A DNA stretch of 64,000 nt from an uncultured Alphaproteobacteria bacterium (GTDB taxonomy: Bacteria > Pseudomonadota > Alphaproteobacteria > Micropepsales > Micropepsaceae), in NCBI GenBank assembly GCA_903837555.1, contig CAILUV010000074.1, positions 1 through 64,000 on the forward strand, in the 5' to 3' direction. Shown piece after piece: positions 50,790 through 60,022 of this stretch. Below the pieces are notes generated by a model that was not told where the DNA came from, ran no database searches, and worked only from the letters and a program-made list of their open reading frames with translations. The number at the start of each line of letters is the position of its first letter. Position 1 is the first letter of the stretch. The translations under genes were made by a program, and so were the position numbers.

Positions 50790-52211
50790 TTACAGCCGCA
50801 GCACCGGCGGCACCAGCTTGCCGGGGTTGAGGATGTTTTTGGGGTCGAACGCGGCCTTGATCGCCCGGAGCGCGTCCAGCTCGGCATGGGACTTGTAACG
50901 GGGCAGGGCCGCGACCTTCATGGTGCCGATGCCATGTTCGGCGCTGATCGATCCGCCGAACGTCTGCACGATATCATGCACGCATTGCTGCACCTCGTCC
51001 CAGCGGGCGAGGAATTCCTCGCCATCGCCGCCTGCGGGTGCGCTGAAGTTGAAATGCAGGTTGCCGTCGCCCAGGTGGCCGAAGCTGACGGGCCGCGCGC
51101 CGGGCACAATCGCCAGCACGGCGGGTGTGGCGCGGATGATGAAATCCGGGATCATGGCCACTGGCACCGATATGTCATGCTTGATCGAGGCGCCTTCGCG
51201 CTTCTGGCTTTCGGAAACCCCTTCACGCAGCTTCCACAGCGCAGCGCTCTGGGCCTGGCTGGCCGCCACCACGGCGTCGGTGGCGATGCCGTCGCCGATC
51301 GCTTTTGCCAGCGTGGTTTCGACACTGGCGGCCAGATCGGTGGCCGCGCCGCTGGTGGCTTCCAGCAGCACATACCAGGGCGAGGGCGCGGCCAGCGGAT
51401 CGCGAGTGCCTTCGACATGCCGGATGACGAGATCCAGCGCGATGCGCGGCAGCAGTTCGAAGGCCGACAGCATGCCGCCGGTGCGCGCCTGCATCGCGCC
51501 CATCAGCGCCAGCGCGGCGGCGGGCGTGGGCACGGCAACCATGGCGGTGACCGATACTTCGGGTTTGGGAAACAGCCGCAGGGTGGCGGCGGTGATCACG
51601 CCCAGCGTGCCTTCCGAGCCGATCAGCATCTGTTTCATGTCGTAGCCGGTATTGTCCTTGTGCAGGGCGCGCAACATGTCCAGCACGCTACCGTTCGGCA
51701 GCACCGCCTGCAGGCCCAGCACCAGCGCGCGGGTCATGCCATAGCGCAGCACATGGGTGCCGCCCGCATTGGTGGCGATGTTGCCGCCGATAGTGCAGCT
51801 GCCTTCCGACGCAAGGCTGAGGGGAAACAGGAGATTCCTGTCGTCGGCAGCCGCCTGCACCTGGGCCAGCGTGACGCCGGCTTCCACCGTCACCGTCATC
51901 CCGCTTTCATCGACCGGCGCCATTTGTGTGAGGCGGCGGGTGGAGAGCAGGATTTCTCCATGCGGAATCTGGCCGCCGACAAGCCCGGTATTGCCGCCCT
52001 GGGTCACCACCGGCGTGCCGGTTTCATGAGCGATGCGCAGGATGGCGGAAACTTCGGCTGCCATTGCCGGTTTTAAAAGCAGCGGTGTGTGACCGGCATA
52101 CTTGCTGCGCCATTCTTCCAGATAGGGCGCGATGTCGTTCTGATCCGTGCTGAAGCCTTTGGCCCCGACCGCGTCTTTCATGCGGTCCAGGACAGCTTGT
52201 GGCACGGTCAT
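50790..52211 (-). CDS. FAD-binding oxidase (GlcD/D-lactate or D-2-hydroxyacid dehydrogenase type)
   Basis: The 473-residue flavoprotein has a PCMH FAD-binding half (VVTQGGNTGLVGGQIPHGEILLS, GSCTIGGNIATNAGGTHVLRYG, IGSEGTLGVITAATLRLFP). The C-terminal half has GHLGDGNLHFNF and SAEHGIGTMK. It belongs to the group of D-lactate, glycolate and D-2-hydroxyglutarate dehydrogenases, and several substrates are possible. It overlaps the upstream Sua5 gene by 4 nt, so the two are probably one transcript. Confidence 0.9.
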   Translation of the reverse strand: MTVPQAVLDRMKDAVGAKGFSTDQNDIAPYLEEWRSKYAGHTPLLLKPAMAAEVSAILRIAHETGTPVVTQGGNTGLVGGQIPHGEILLSTRRLTQMAPVDESGMTVTVEAGVTLAQVQAAADDRNLLFPLSLASEGSCTIGGNIATNAGGTHVLRYGMTRALVLGLQAVLPNGSVLDMLRALHKDNTGYDMKQMLIGSEGTLGVITAATLRLFPKPEVSVTAMVAVPTPAAALALMGAMQARTGGMLSAFELLPRIALDLVIRHVEGTRDPLAAPSPWYVLLEATSGAATDLAASVETTLAKAIGDGIATDAVVAASQAQSAALWKLREGVSESQKREGASIKHDISVPVAMIPDFIIRATPAVLAIVPGARPVSFGHLGDGNLHFNFSAPAGGDGEEFLARWDEVQQCVHDIVQTFGGSISAEHGIGTMKVAALPRYKSHAELDALRAIKAAFDPKNILNPGKLVPPVLRL

Positions 52212-53149
52212 CTGGGCGCGGCCGCCCGCTGCAGGCGGTCGTTAATCGCTTCGCCGATGCCCGTGTCCGGAATGGGCGACACGGCAATGTGGCTGGCGCT
52301 CTTGTCCAGTTCGCGCAGCATGGCGAACAGGTTCGCGGCGGCTTCCTTCAGGTCGCCGCGCGGCGAAAGGTTCAGCTTGGCGCCCGGCGCGTCGCCAAAG
52401 CCCAGCAGCACTTCGCCGGATTCGATCTCGCCCGCATTCAGGCGCAGCGCCGCGCGCGGCGCGTAGTGGCTGGCAAGCTGGCCGGGCGACCGGATCAGGC
52501 TGCCGGGCGCGCCCAGCGGGCCGATCATGTCTTCGATGTCGCCGCGCGGAATCGCGCCGGGGCGCAGCAGCAGCGGGCGGTCGCCGTCAAACCCGACGAC
52601 GGTAGATTCGATGCCCAGCGTGGCGCTGCCCGCGTCGAGAATGAAATCGACCTTGCCGCTGAGGCTGTCGGCGACATGGGTGGCGGTGGTGGCGGTGACC
52701 TGGCCGGAACGGTTGGCCGAGGGGCCGGCGACGGGGCGGCCGGTTTCCTTCAAGAGCGCGATGGCGGCGGGATGCGACGGCGCGCGCAACGCCACGCTGT
52801 CCAGACCCGCGCTGACCAGCAGCGACAGCGGCGAATTCTTGCGGCGCGGCAGCACCAGCGTCAGCGCGCCGGGCCAGAATTTTTCCGCCAGCGCGCGGGC
52901 GCGGGGCGACATCTCGACATGGCGAAGCGCGTCTTCCATGTCTGCGACATGCACGATCAGGGGATTGAACAGCGGACGGCCCTTGGCGGCGAAAATCGCG
53001 GCCACGGCTTCGCCATTGGTGGCGTCGGCGCCCAGGCCGTAGACCGTCTCGGTCGGGAAGGCGACAAGGCCGCCATCCTTGAGGATACGGGCGGCTTCGG
53101 AGATCCCGGCGGCATCGGCGGGGGCGATTTTGGTCTGGACGTCGATCAT
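52208..53149 (-). CDS. L-threonylcarbamoyladenylate synthase (Sua5, two-domain)
   Basis: Sua5/TsaC makes threonylcarbamoyl-AMP for the t6A37 modification of tRNAs reading ANN codons. The 313-residue product has the YrdC domain (GGLVAFPTETVYGLGADATN, KGRPLFNPLIVHV, FWPGALTLVLPR, PVAGPSANRSGQVTATTATHV, ILDAGSATLGIESTVVGF, LRPGAI). A C-terminal Sua5 domain after about 200 includes SPGQLASHYAPRAALRL. The ATG at 53149 is preferred; a longer form would add 20 unrelated residues. Confidence 0.93.
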   Translation of the reverse strand: MIDVQTKIAPADAAGISEAARILKDGGLVAFPTETVYGLGADATNGEAVAAIFAAKGRPLFNPLIVHVADMEDALRHVEMSPRARALAEKFWPGALTLVLPRRKNSPLSLLVSAGLDSVALRAPSHPAAIALLKETGRPVAGPSANRSGQVTATTATHVADSLSGKVDFILDAGSATLGIESTVVGFDGDRPLLLRPGAIPRGDIEDMIGPLGAPGSLIRSPGQLASHYAPRAALRLNAGEIESGEVLLGFGDAPGAKLNLSPRGDLKEAAANLFAMLRELDKSASHIAVSPIPDTGIGEAINDRLQRAAAPR

Positions 53150-53235
53150 GGCGGCTAGATAAGCGCACCCTGACAGGATGTCGAGGGAATCTGGGCCCGT
53201 TTGCGCCATAATGGCCTTAACCAGAGGAGGGATTC

Positions 53236-54096
53236 GTGGCGCTGGCGGGCAAAACCCTGTTCATTACCGGCGGCAGCCGGGGCATCGGCTTGGCCATCGC
53301 GCTGCGGGCCGCAGAAGATGGGGCCAATATCGTCATCGCCGCCAAGACAACCGAGGCGAACCCGAAACTGCCGGGAACCATTTACAGCGCCGCTAGGGAG
53401 ATCGAGCAGGCGGGCGGCAAGGCGCTGGCGGTGGCCTGCGACATCCGCAGCGAGGAGGACGTGCTTGCGGCGGTGGACGCGGCCGTCAGGCAGTTCGGCG
53501 GCATCGACATCTGCGTCAACAATGCCAGCGCCATTTCGCTGACCGGCACCGAGGCCACCGAGATGAAGCGCTTCGACCTGATGCACCAGGTCAATGCGCG
53601 CGGCACGTTCCTGGTGTCCAAGGCCTGCATTCCGCATCTCAAGCGCGCCGCCAATCCGCATGTGCTGATGCTGTCGCCGCCGCTGGACATGAAAGCCAAA
53701 TGGTTCGCGCCGCACCCGGCCTACACCATGGCCAAGTATGGCATGAGCCTGTGCGTGCTGGGCATGGCCGAGGAGTTCAAAGGCCAGATCGCCTTCAACG
53801 CGCTGTGGCCGCGCACTGCCATCGCCACCGCCGCCATCCGCAATGTGGTCGGGGGCGAAGACGGCATGGCCCATTGCAGGACGCCTGAGATCGTTGCCGA
53901 CGCCGCCTGGCACCTGTTCCAGCAGCCCAAAAGCTTCAGCGGCAATTTCCTGATCGACGACACATTCCTCAGCCAGCAGGGCGTGACGGATTTCGACCGC
54001 TACCGCGCCGATCCGTCCAAGGATCTTCTGCCGGATTTCTTCGTGCCCGATGACGCATTGCCGCCGCCGGGCGTCAACCTGAAAGCCAAAGCCTAA
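53236..54096 (+). CDS. SDR family oxidoreductase, HSDL2-like
   Basis: The 286-residue product has the cofactor loop FITGGSRGIGLAIALRAAEDGA, the long second loop AAKTTEANPKLPGTIYSAAREIEQAGG, NNASAISLTGT, and the YTMAKYGMS tyrosine-lysine pair. These long-loop features match the hydroxysteroid-dehydrogenase-like-2 subgroup, whose substrates are unclear. The C-terminus lacks the SCP2 domain of the animal protein. The start is a GTG. The last 4 nt overlap the convergent mscS-like gene. Confidence 0.87.
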   Translation: MALAGKTLFITGGSRGIGLAIALRAAEDGANIVIAAKTTEANPKLPGTIYSAAREIEQAGGKALAVACDIRSEEDVLAAVDAAVRQFGGIDICVNNASAISLTGTEATEMKRFDLMHQVNARGTFLVSKACIPHLKRAANPHVLMLSPPLDMKAKWFAPHPAYTMAKYGMSLCVLGMAEEFKGQIAFNALWPRTAIATAAIRNVVGGEDGMAHCRTPEIVADAAWHLFQQPKSFSGNFLIDDTFLSQQGVTDFDRYRADPSKDLLPDFFVPDDALPPPGVNLKAKA

Positions 54097-55043
54097 TTGG
54101 GTTTTCTGTCCGGGCGTTCGCCATCGTGTTCGGGCTTGTCCTCGGCCGGTGCCCAGGGCGCCACGGCAGGCGCTGCCACTGGCACTGGGGCGCTGATGTC
54201 GGCCTTCTGCAGCCCCTCGCGCACGCGTTTCTTGATCTCGGACTGGGTTTCGCCGAACCCCCGGTTCTCGATCCACACCTGCACCACCAGCGTGGTGGAC
54301 AGCGCCCCCAGTGCGTCGACTTCCACCGTGCAGGCGGGATGTTTCAGGACGCGCGGTTCGTCAGCCAGCGCCTCGCGGATGGCTTTCATCACGGTGTCGA
54401 GATTTTCGTTGCGGTCGATCTCCACCGTGAAGTTTACCCGCCGCCGTCCCTCACGCGACATGTTGTGAATGGGACCCGTGAAAATGGTGGCATTGGGTAT
54501 CGAAACGTAGATGCCGTCATCGGTGAGAATAGTTGTGCGGAAAAGGCCGATTTCACGCACCGGCCCGGTGGCGTCGGCCACCTTGATGCGCTCGCGCACC
54601 CGGAACGGGCGCAGGATCAGCAACATCACGCCGGAGGCGACATTCGACAACGTGCCCTGCAATGCCAGGCCGATTGCCAGACCGGCGGCGCCCAATATCG
54701 CGATCAGCGAAGTGGTTTGCACACCGAACTGGCCCAGCACCGCCACGATGGTCAGTGCCATGATGAAATAGCTGACGAAGCCGGTCATCAGAGGCTTCAA
54801 TGTGTCGTCGATGTACCGGCTGTTCTCGATGAGATTGCCAGTCCAGCGGCCCACCCAACGCGACAGCATCCAGCCTGCGGCCAGGATCAGAATCGCGAAC
54901 AGGAAATCGCGCGCACCCTGCACCATCATCACGGTCAGCGCGGGCAAAGCGGCTTTTACCATCGTCGGGAAATCGGCGGCGGAGGGCAGCGTGGTCGGCA
55001 GAACAATCGGGTCGGCGAAAAGCATATTAACCTTTGAATACAT
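54093..55043 (-). CDS. Small-conductance mechanosensitive channel, MscS family
   Basis: The 316-residue inner-membrane protein has three main helices in its first 140 residues. The pore-lining helix holds the Gly/Ala-rich pattern LGAAGLAIGLALQGTLSNVASGVML, then RPFRVRERIKVADATGPVREI of the beta domain, IPNATIFTGPIHNMSREGRRR and a C-terminal alpha/beta region. It should open on membrane tension. A proline/charged tail of about 40 residues follows the usual end. An internal ATG at residue 7 is a possible start. Confidence 0.92.
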   Translation of the reverse strand: MYSKVNMLFADPIVLPTTLPSAADFPTMVKAALPALTVMMVQGARDFLFAILILAAGWMLSRWVGRWTGNLIENSRYIDDTLKPLMTGFVSYFIMALTIVAVLGQFGVQTTSLIAILGAAGLAIGLALQGTLSNVASGVMLLILRPFRVRERIKVADATGPVREIGLFRTTILTDDGIYVSIPNATIFTGPIHNMSREGRRRVNFTVEIDRNENLDTVMKAIREALADEPRVLKHPACTVEVDALGALSTTLVVQVWIENRGFGETQSEIKKRVREGLQKADISAPVPVAAPAVAPWAPAEDKPEHDGERPDRKPN

Positions 55044-55080
55044 TGGATCGACGGAGAACTACTCCAACGCTTGACCGCAA

Positions 55081-55100
55081 CATTGGTTTTACCACCAATG
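55081..55100 (+). promoter_or_regulatory. Inverted repeat upstream of the nuclease-like gene
   Basis: CATTGGT (55081-55087) and ACCAATG (55094-55100) are perfect 7-bp arms around TTTACC, ending 5 nt before the ATG at 55106. It occupies the ribosome-binding region, where no clear Shine-Dalgarno is seen. It could be an operator or a translation-blocking hairpin. Confidence 0.4.
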
Positions 55101-55105
55101 GACAT

Positions 55106-55891
55106 ATGCGTGGGGTCTATTTACCGATTTTGGCAGCAATGTGCCTGCCGCTGGACGCCAATACGGCCTTTGCCCAGCGCTTCATTCCCGATTGCGCCGG
55201 ACGCCCCGAAATTTCCAAGGCGCGCGTGATACGCGTGGAGCGCAATGGCGCATTGATCCTTAGCGATGGCCGCGCCGTGCTGCTGGAAGGCATCCGCCTG
55301 CCGCAGCCCGAAGCCGAAGGTGGGCCGCGCTATCTGTCGGAACGCGCGCTGTCTGTGCTGAGCAATCTTGCCAAGCAGGGGCCGGTGACCTTCACCGCCA
55401 CGCCGCCAAAGCAGGACCGCTATGACCGGGTGCGGGCGCATGGCTTCAACCAGAGCTGGCTGCAGGTCGCGCTGTTGGAACAGGGACTGGCGCGGGTCGC
55501 GATTTCGCCGGACCGTGAGGAGTGCTCACCCGAACTGTATGAGGCCGAAGGCCGGGCCCGTGCCAAGCGTGCCGGCGTCTGGGCCATCACCAGTTACGCG
55601 CCCCGCAGCCCGCAGGCGATGGGCAGCGCCGCTACCGGCAGCTTTCAGGTTGTCGAAGGCTGGGTGACCAATGTCGCCACCAAGGATGGGCGCATCTCTG
55701 TCGATTTCGGCAATGACTGGCAGCGCGGCTTTTCCGCAGTGATCGCACCGCAGGACCGCCGTGCGTTTCGCGGTTATGACCTGCAATCGCTGATCGCGCG
55801 CCAGGTGCGCATTCGGGGCACCGTGCAAACCTCGCGCGGACGGCCGGAGATCGCGCTTTCAAATCCGTCGCAGATCGAATTGCTGAACTAA
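55106..55891 (+). CDS. Exported thermonuclease (SNase)-like protein
   Basis: The 261-residue product has a signal peptide (MRGVYLPILAAMCLPLDANTAFAQ) and a staphylococcal-nuclease-like domain with VIRVERNGALILSDGRAVLLEGIRLPQPEAEGG and DRYDRVRAHGFNQSWLQVALLEQGLARVAI. A further beta-rich C-terminal part has VVEGWVTNVATKDGRISVDFG. The arginine and glutamate positions of active SNase are only partly recognisable, so nuclease activity is uncertain. A strong terminator follows. Confidence 0.78.
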   Translation: MRGVYLPILAAMCLPLDANTAFAQRFIPDCAGRPEISKARVIRVERNGALILSDGRAVLLEGIRLPQPEAEGGPRYLSERALSVLSNLAKQGPVTFTATPPKQDRYDRVRAHGFNQSWLQVALLEQGLARVAISPDREECSPELYEAEGRARAKRAGVWAITSYAPRSPQAMGSAATGSFQVVEGWVTNVATKDGRISVDFGNDWQRGFSAVIAPQDRRAFRGYDLQSLIARQVRIRGTVQTSRGRPEIALSNPSQIELLN

Positions 55892-55903
55892 GGCAAAGAA
55901 AAA

Positions 55904-55929
55904 GCCCGGTCTTTCGACCGGGCCTTTCC
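55904..55929 (+). terminator. Intrinsic terminator after the nuclease-like gene
   Basis: GCCCGGTC and GACCGGGC pair around TTTC and are followed by CTTTCC. An A-rich run before the stem suggests bidirectional use with convergent carD. Confidence 0.85.
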
Positions 55930-55972
55930 TGTTCGCGATAGAGGGATCGCTATTCTTTGTGACTGAAGCGGA

Positions 55973-56542
55973 TCAGGCCGCCTTCTTGGTCAGCATGCCT
56001 TCGACACGCTTGACCGCAGTCGGCTCGTCGGTCTTTTCGACGGCGGCGACTTCGCGGGCCATGCGGGCCAGGGCCTTTTCGTACAACTGACGCTCGGAAT
56101 AGGACTGCTCCGGCTGGCCGCCGGCGCGATGCAGATCGCGCACCACTTCGGCGATGGACACCAGGTCACCGGAGTCGATCTTGGCTTCGTATTCCTGGGC
56201 GCGGCGCGACCACATGGTACGCTTGATGCGGGCGCGGCCCTTGAGGGTGTTGAGGGCGCCGGCCACGACTTCGGGCGAAGACAGCTTGCGCATGCCGACG
56301 GTCTTGGCCTTCTGGGTGGGGACGCGCAGGGTCATCTTGTCCTTTTCGAACTCGATGATGAAGAGCTCGAGCCGCACGCCCGCCACTTCCTTCTCCTCGA
56401 TGCCGGACACCTTGCCGACGCCATGGGTGGGATAGACGACGTGATCGTTGGTCTTGAACTCGTGCTTCTTGTTGGAATTGGCCGGGACCTTCTTGGCCGG
56501 GGCCGCAGCGGTCTTGGCAGGGGCAGTCTTGAGGGCGGTCAT
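55973..56542 (-). CDS. carD: CarD/CdnL-family transcriptional regulator
   Basis: The 189-residue product has an Ala/Lys-rich N-terminal tail (to about 28), an RNA-polymerase-interaction Tudor-like domain with KTNDHVVYPTHGVGKVSGIEEKEVAG and LRVPTQKAKTVGMRKL. A helical C-terminal DNA-binding domain follows, with RARIKRTMWSRRAQEYEAKI and SGDLVSIAEVVRDLHR. CarD stabilises open complexes, especially at rRNA promoters. The ATG at 56542 has AGGAAA upstream. It is transcribed from its own 250-bp upstream region, downstream of fdxA. Confidence 0.93.
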   Translation of the reverse strand: MTALKTAPAKTAAAPAKKVPANSNKKHEFKTNDHVVYPTHGVGKVSGIEEKEVAGVRLELFIIEFEKDKMTLRVPTQKAKTVGMRKLSSPEVVAGALNTLKGRARIKRTMWSRRAQEYEAKIDSGDLVSIAEVVRDLHRAGGQPEQSYSERQLYEKALARMAREVAAVEKTDEPTAVKRVEGMLTKKAA

Positions 56543-56793
56543 TGTGTTTCCTGTGCGCACAAAACATGGGGTGATCCTCCGGTGGGGCGCCGGCGGACAC
56601 GTGTCGTCAGGTTCTCTGAACGAAGAAGACCCTATCAGAAAAGATGAGAAAATGGAAGGAAAAACCATCCCATCCCATTGATTTGGCGATGTTTATTGAA
56701 TTGGAACCCGGAAAGGGCCGCAAATTCAACCGTTTGTGTCGGTTGCTCTGTGTGCGGAACACAGCCCTGCGAGCGCGCTAAAATGACGTAGTG

Positions 56794-57132
<339 letters not shown>

Positions 57133-57216
57133 AGGCAGGCGCGTCCTTGGGCAAATCGGGGCTGTGCTTACGGCGCGTCGCCCCTGCAAGCAAGACCCTT
57201 CAATGGCGCAGTAATG

Positions 57217-57231
57217 TGATAATCGTTCTCA
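57217..57231 (-). promoter_or_regulatory. Fur-like operator upstream of fdxA
   Basis: TGATAAT-C-GTTCTCA matches the 7-1-7 Fur consensus (TGATAAT-n-ATTATCA) at 12 of 14 positions by eye. It lies between the S4-protein gene and fdxA, in the correct place to act on fdxA. Confidence 0.5.
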
Positions 57232-57242
57232 ACTAGATGACG

Positions 57243-57494
57243 CTATTCGGCTATTTCGTAAAGCTGCCGTGCCTCGCTGGCAGACCCGCGCCGCTCGGCC
57301 AGCGCCAGCACCCGCACCACCAGCACATCGGCACCCTTGCCCAGGGTCAGAATATCGCCGGGCCGCACCACATGGCCGGGCTTGGCCACCCGCTGGCCGT
57401 TCAGGCGCACGCGCCCGCCAGTGACTGCTTCCTGCGCCACCGTGCGGGTGCGGTGGAAGCGAGCATGGAATAGCCATTTGTCCAGACGGCTCAT
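57243..57494 (-). CDS. S4-domain RNA-binding protein (Hsp15-like)
   Basis: The 83-residue product is one S4 domain: MSRLDKWLFHARFHRTRTVAQEAVTGGRVRLNGQ-type sequence, then KPGHVVRPGDILTL. It resembles heat-shock protein 15 (HslR), which recycles free 50S subunits carrying nascent chain; that role is inferred here. Its ATG overlaps the stop of the helicase reading frame by 4 nt, the usual coupled arrangement for these two genes. Confidence 0.87.
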   Translation of the reverse strand: MSRLDKWLFHARFHRTRTVAQEAVTGGRVRLNGQRVAKPGHVVRPGDILTLGKGADVLVVRVLALAERRGSASEARQLYEIAE

Positions 57495-58222
57495 CGCGCC
57501 TTTAACGCCGCAAGGCCGGCGAACGGCGAATGCGGATCGGGCGGCGGTTCAACTTTCTTCGGCTTGGCCTTGTCAGGACGGCGCGGCTTCTCGCGCGCGC
57601 GGCGCCAGACCGGCTTGGCGTCGGCGACGGCGACTTCACGCCAGCCAAGTGCGGCGATGACCGCGCGGGCTTCATCCTTGCTGGCACCAAGCAGTGAGAC
57701 AAGTTTGGTGAGCAGCGTTTCGGCATCGGTGCCTGACGACAGCGCCGCTTCCAGTTCATCCTCCAGCCGCTCCAGCATGTCGAAGCGGATGGCGCGGCCG
57801 CCCAGCACCGCAAAGCCTGCCGCATGCAGGGATGACGTGTCGGTTCCCTTGTCGACCGCGAACGAGGTAAGGCCGGGCGCGGGCGGCGGCGGTGGCGGCT
57901 CTTTCCGGGTCCACACGCCCCACAGCAGCGTGAGAAGCGCCGCCGCATCGGGCCGCAGCAACTTGGGCAGATAGACCGTGCGCCGTCCCACCCACACGCC
58001 ATATGGGCGCAGCGCGCGGAGCAGCGGACCGAGCTTTTCGGGAAGCGTGAGCCTGGCGCCATCAAGGCTGGCGAAGTTCTCCGCGAGCTGATGGGCGATG
58101 CCGCGCGCGTCGCCGGGCAGGGCGCTGTCCGTGCCGGTACGCGCCTGCGTGGCGTCGCGCAGGGCGAGCAGTGGGCCAAGACGCGCGGCGATGCGCGCGG
58201 CGATCCAGTTTTCCAGCCGCGC
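57491..58222 (-). pseudogene. C-terminal part of the SUV3-like helicase, separated by an in-frame TAG
   Basis: Directly after the TAG at 58223-58225 the same frame stays open for 243 codons. It reads ARLENWIAARIAARLGPLL, RGIAHQLAENFASLDGARL, RPYGVWVGRRTVYLP and a C-terminal proline-rich and basic tail, ending with a stop that overlaps the S4 gene. This is the C-terminal region expected in alphaproteobacterial SUV3-type helicases, so it belongs to the upstream gene. Internal in-frame ATG or GTG codons (for example near 57997) could restart translation, but no good ribosome site is evident. Confidence 0.75.
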
Positions 58223-60022
58223 CTACAAGGCTTCGGTGCGCACATGGTCGTCTGCCTGCATCTGGATGCCGGGCTGCAAGGGTGACGATCCCGCCACCAG
58301 CCTGGCGACGATGGCGCCGTCCCACCACAGCTTGCCGTGTTCGCTCAAGGTGATGGCGCTGTCTTCGGCGGCAACCAGCGCATGACTGCGGGCGGCGATT
58401 TCGCTTTCCAGGCCTTTGAGGGCGGCGGCGCGCAGTGTGCGGCCTTGCAGGCCAACCGCGCGGGGATCTGGCACGAAGCGAAAACCGTCCAGGCGTCCGA
58501 TGGCTTCTCCGCTGATGGACACGCCACCGGCTTCATCCAGCGCCAGGCTGCCGAACTCGTCATCGCGCAGATGCTTCATCAGCACAGAGGTGCGCCGGTC
58601 GATGAAGCGCTGGGTCAGCTGTTCATGCAGCGCATCCGACAAGCGGTCTTCCACCGCGCGGGTGATGCCCTGCCAGTGCGCGCCATCACGGGTCCATCCC
58701 TGTCGATGCGCGGCATAGGTATAGGTGCGGATCTGCGCCAGCCGCCCCGAAAGCGTGGCGACATCGCCTTCGACAATGTCGGAGCGCGCGATCTGACGCG
58801 CCAGCCAGTCATCCGCGATTGCGCCATCACGGCTGAGAAACAGGAAGATGTTCTTCACCAGCTTCACATGTTCGTCGGTCGAGAGTTTGCGGAAATCCGG
58901 CAACTGGCAGACATCCCACAGGCGCCCGACCATTTCGCGCGAGGTGGCAACAGCCTTGATCTCGTCATCGTCCGACAGGATGCGCAGCGCCACCGCATCG
59001 CTGGCGGGGCGCGCGCGGGTCAGGCCACGTTCAGGCGGGGGCGCATCCAGGCTGTCATTCAGGCTGGCCAGGCTGCGGAAGTCGAGATGCGCATTGCGCC
59101 ATTGCAGCACGCGCACGGGATCGTAGCGATGGCCTTCTACCCGCTGCACCAGCTCGTCCTCGAACGCTTCGCAGTCGGCTGTCGCGCCGAAGGTGCCGTC
59201 ATTCATGTAACGCCCGGCACGCCCGGCGATCTGGCCGATCTCGTCGGGACGCAGGGGGCGCATGCGCGCCCCGTCGAACTTCTCGCGGGCGGCGAAAGCG
59301 ACATGATCGACATCCATGTTCAGGCCCATGCCGATGGCGTCGGTCGCCACCAGGAAGTCGACATCGCCCGACTGATACAGATCGACCTGGGCATTGCGGG
59401 TGCGCGGACTGAGCGCGCCCAGCACAACCGCCGCGCCGCCGCGCTGGCGACGGATCACTTCGGCGATGCCGTAGACATCCTGCGCGGAAAAACCGACCAC
59501 CGCCGAACGGCGGGGCAGGCGGGTCAGCTTCTTCGCGCCGGTATAGGTCAGGTCGGAAAAGCGGGCGCGGCTGATGAACCAGGCCTTGGGAATAAACCGC
59601 TGGATAATGCCGCGCATCGTGTCGCTACCCAGCAGCACCGTCTCTTCGTCGCCGCGGGCATGCAGCAGCCGGTCGGTGAAGACATGGCCGCGTTCGGGAT
59701 CGGCGCAGAGCTGGATTTCGTCAATCACAAGGCAGGCGACCGGAATGTCCAGCGGCATGGCCTCGACGGTGCAGACATAGAACCGCGGATTCTTCGGAAC
59801 GATCTTTTCTTCGCCGGTGATCAGCGCGACTTCGTTCGGTCCGCGCAGCTTCACGATGCGGTCGTACACTTCGCGCGCCAGAAGGCGCAGCGGCAATCCG
59901 ATCATGCCGGACTTGTGCGCCAGCATGCGTTCGATGGCGAAAAAGGTCTTGCCGGTGTTGGTCGGCCCCAGGACCGCGGTAACTTTGGGAACCTGCGTGC
60001 GGCCAGTGCCGGTGGTGTGCAT
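58223..60022 (-). CDS. SUV3-like DExH RNA/DNA helicase, truncated by an in-frame stop
   Basis: The 599-residue frame has Walker A GPTNTGKT (19-26), a motif II DEIQ in CLVIDEIQLCAD, and motif VI QIAGRAGRYMND. ATDAIGMGLNMD lies between them, giving a complete two-domain helicase core of the SUV3/DEAH-like group involved in RNA turnover. The frame stops at TAG (58223-58225) after TEAL, but another 243 codons follow in frame. The full protein would be about 843 residues, as in relatives. The shortened product keeps the motor and may still work. It opens the operon with the S4 gene. Confidence 0.85.
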   Translation of the reverse strand: MHTTGTGRTQVPKVTAVLGPTNTGKTFFAIERMLAHKSGMIGLPLRLLAREVYDRIVKLRGPNEVALITGEEKIVPKNPRFYVCTVEAMPLDIPVACLVIDEIQLCADPERGHVFTDRLLHARGDEETVLLGSDTMRGIIQRFIPKAWFISRARFSDLTYTGAKKLTRLPRRSAVVGFSAQDVYGIAEVIRRQRGGAAVVLGALSPRTRNAQVDLYQSGDVDFLVATDAIGMGLNMDVDHVAFAAREKFDGARMRPLRPDEIGQIAGRAGRYMNDGTFGATADCEAFEDELVQRVEGHRYDPVRVLQWRNAHLDFRSLASLNDSLDAPPPERGLTRARPASDAVALRILSDDDEIKAVATSREMVGRLWDVCQLPDFRKLSTDEHVKLVKNIFLFLSRDGAIADDWLARQIARSDIVEGDVATLSGRLAQIRTYTYAAHRQGWTRDGAHWQGITRAVEDRLSDALHEQLTQRFIDRRTSVLMKHLRDDEFGSLALDEAGGVSISGEAIGRLDGFRFVPDPRAVGLQGRTLRAAALKGLESEIAARSHALVAAEDSAITLSEHGKLWWDGAIVARLVAGSSPLQPGIQMQADDHVRTEAL

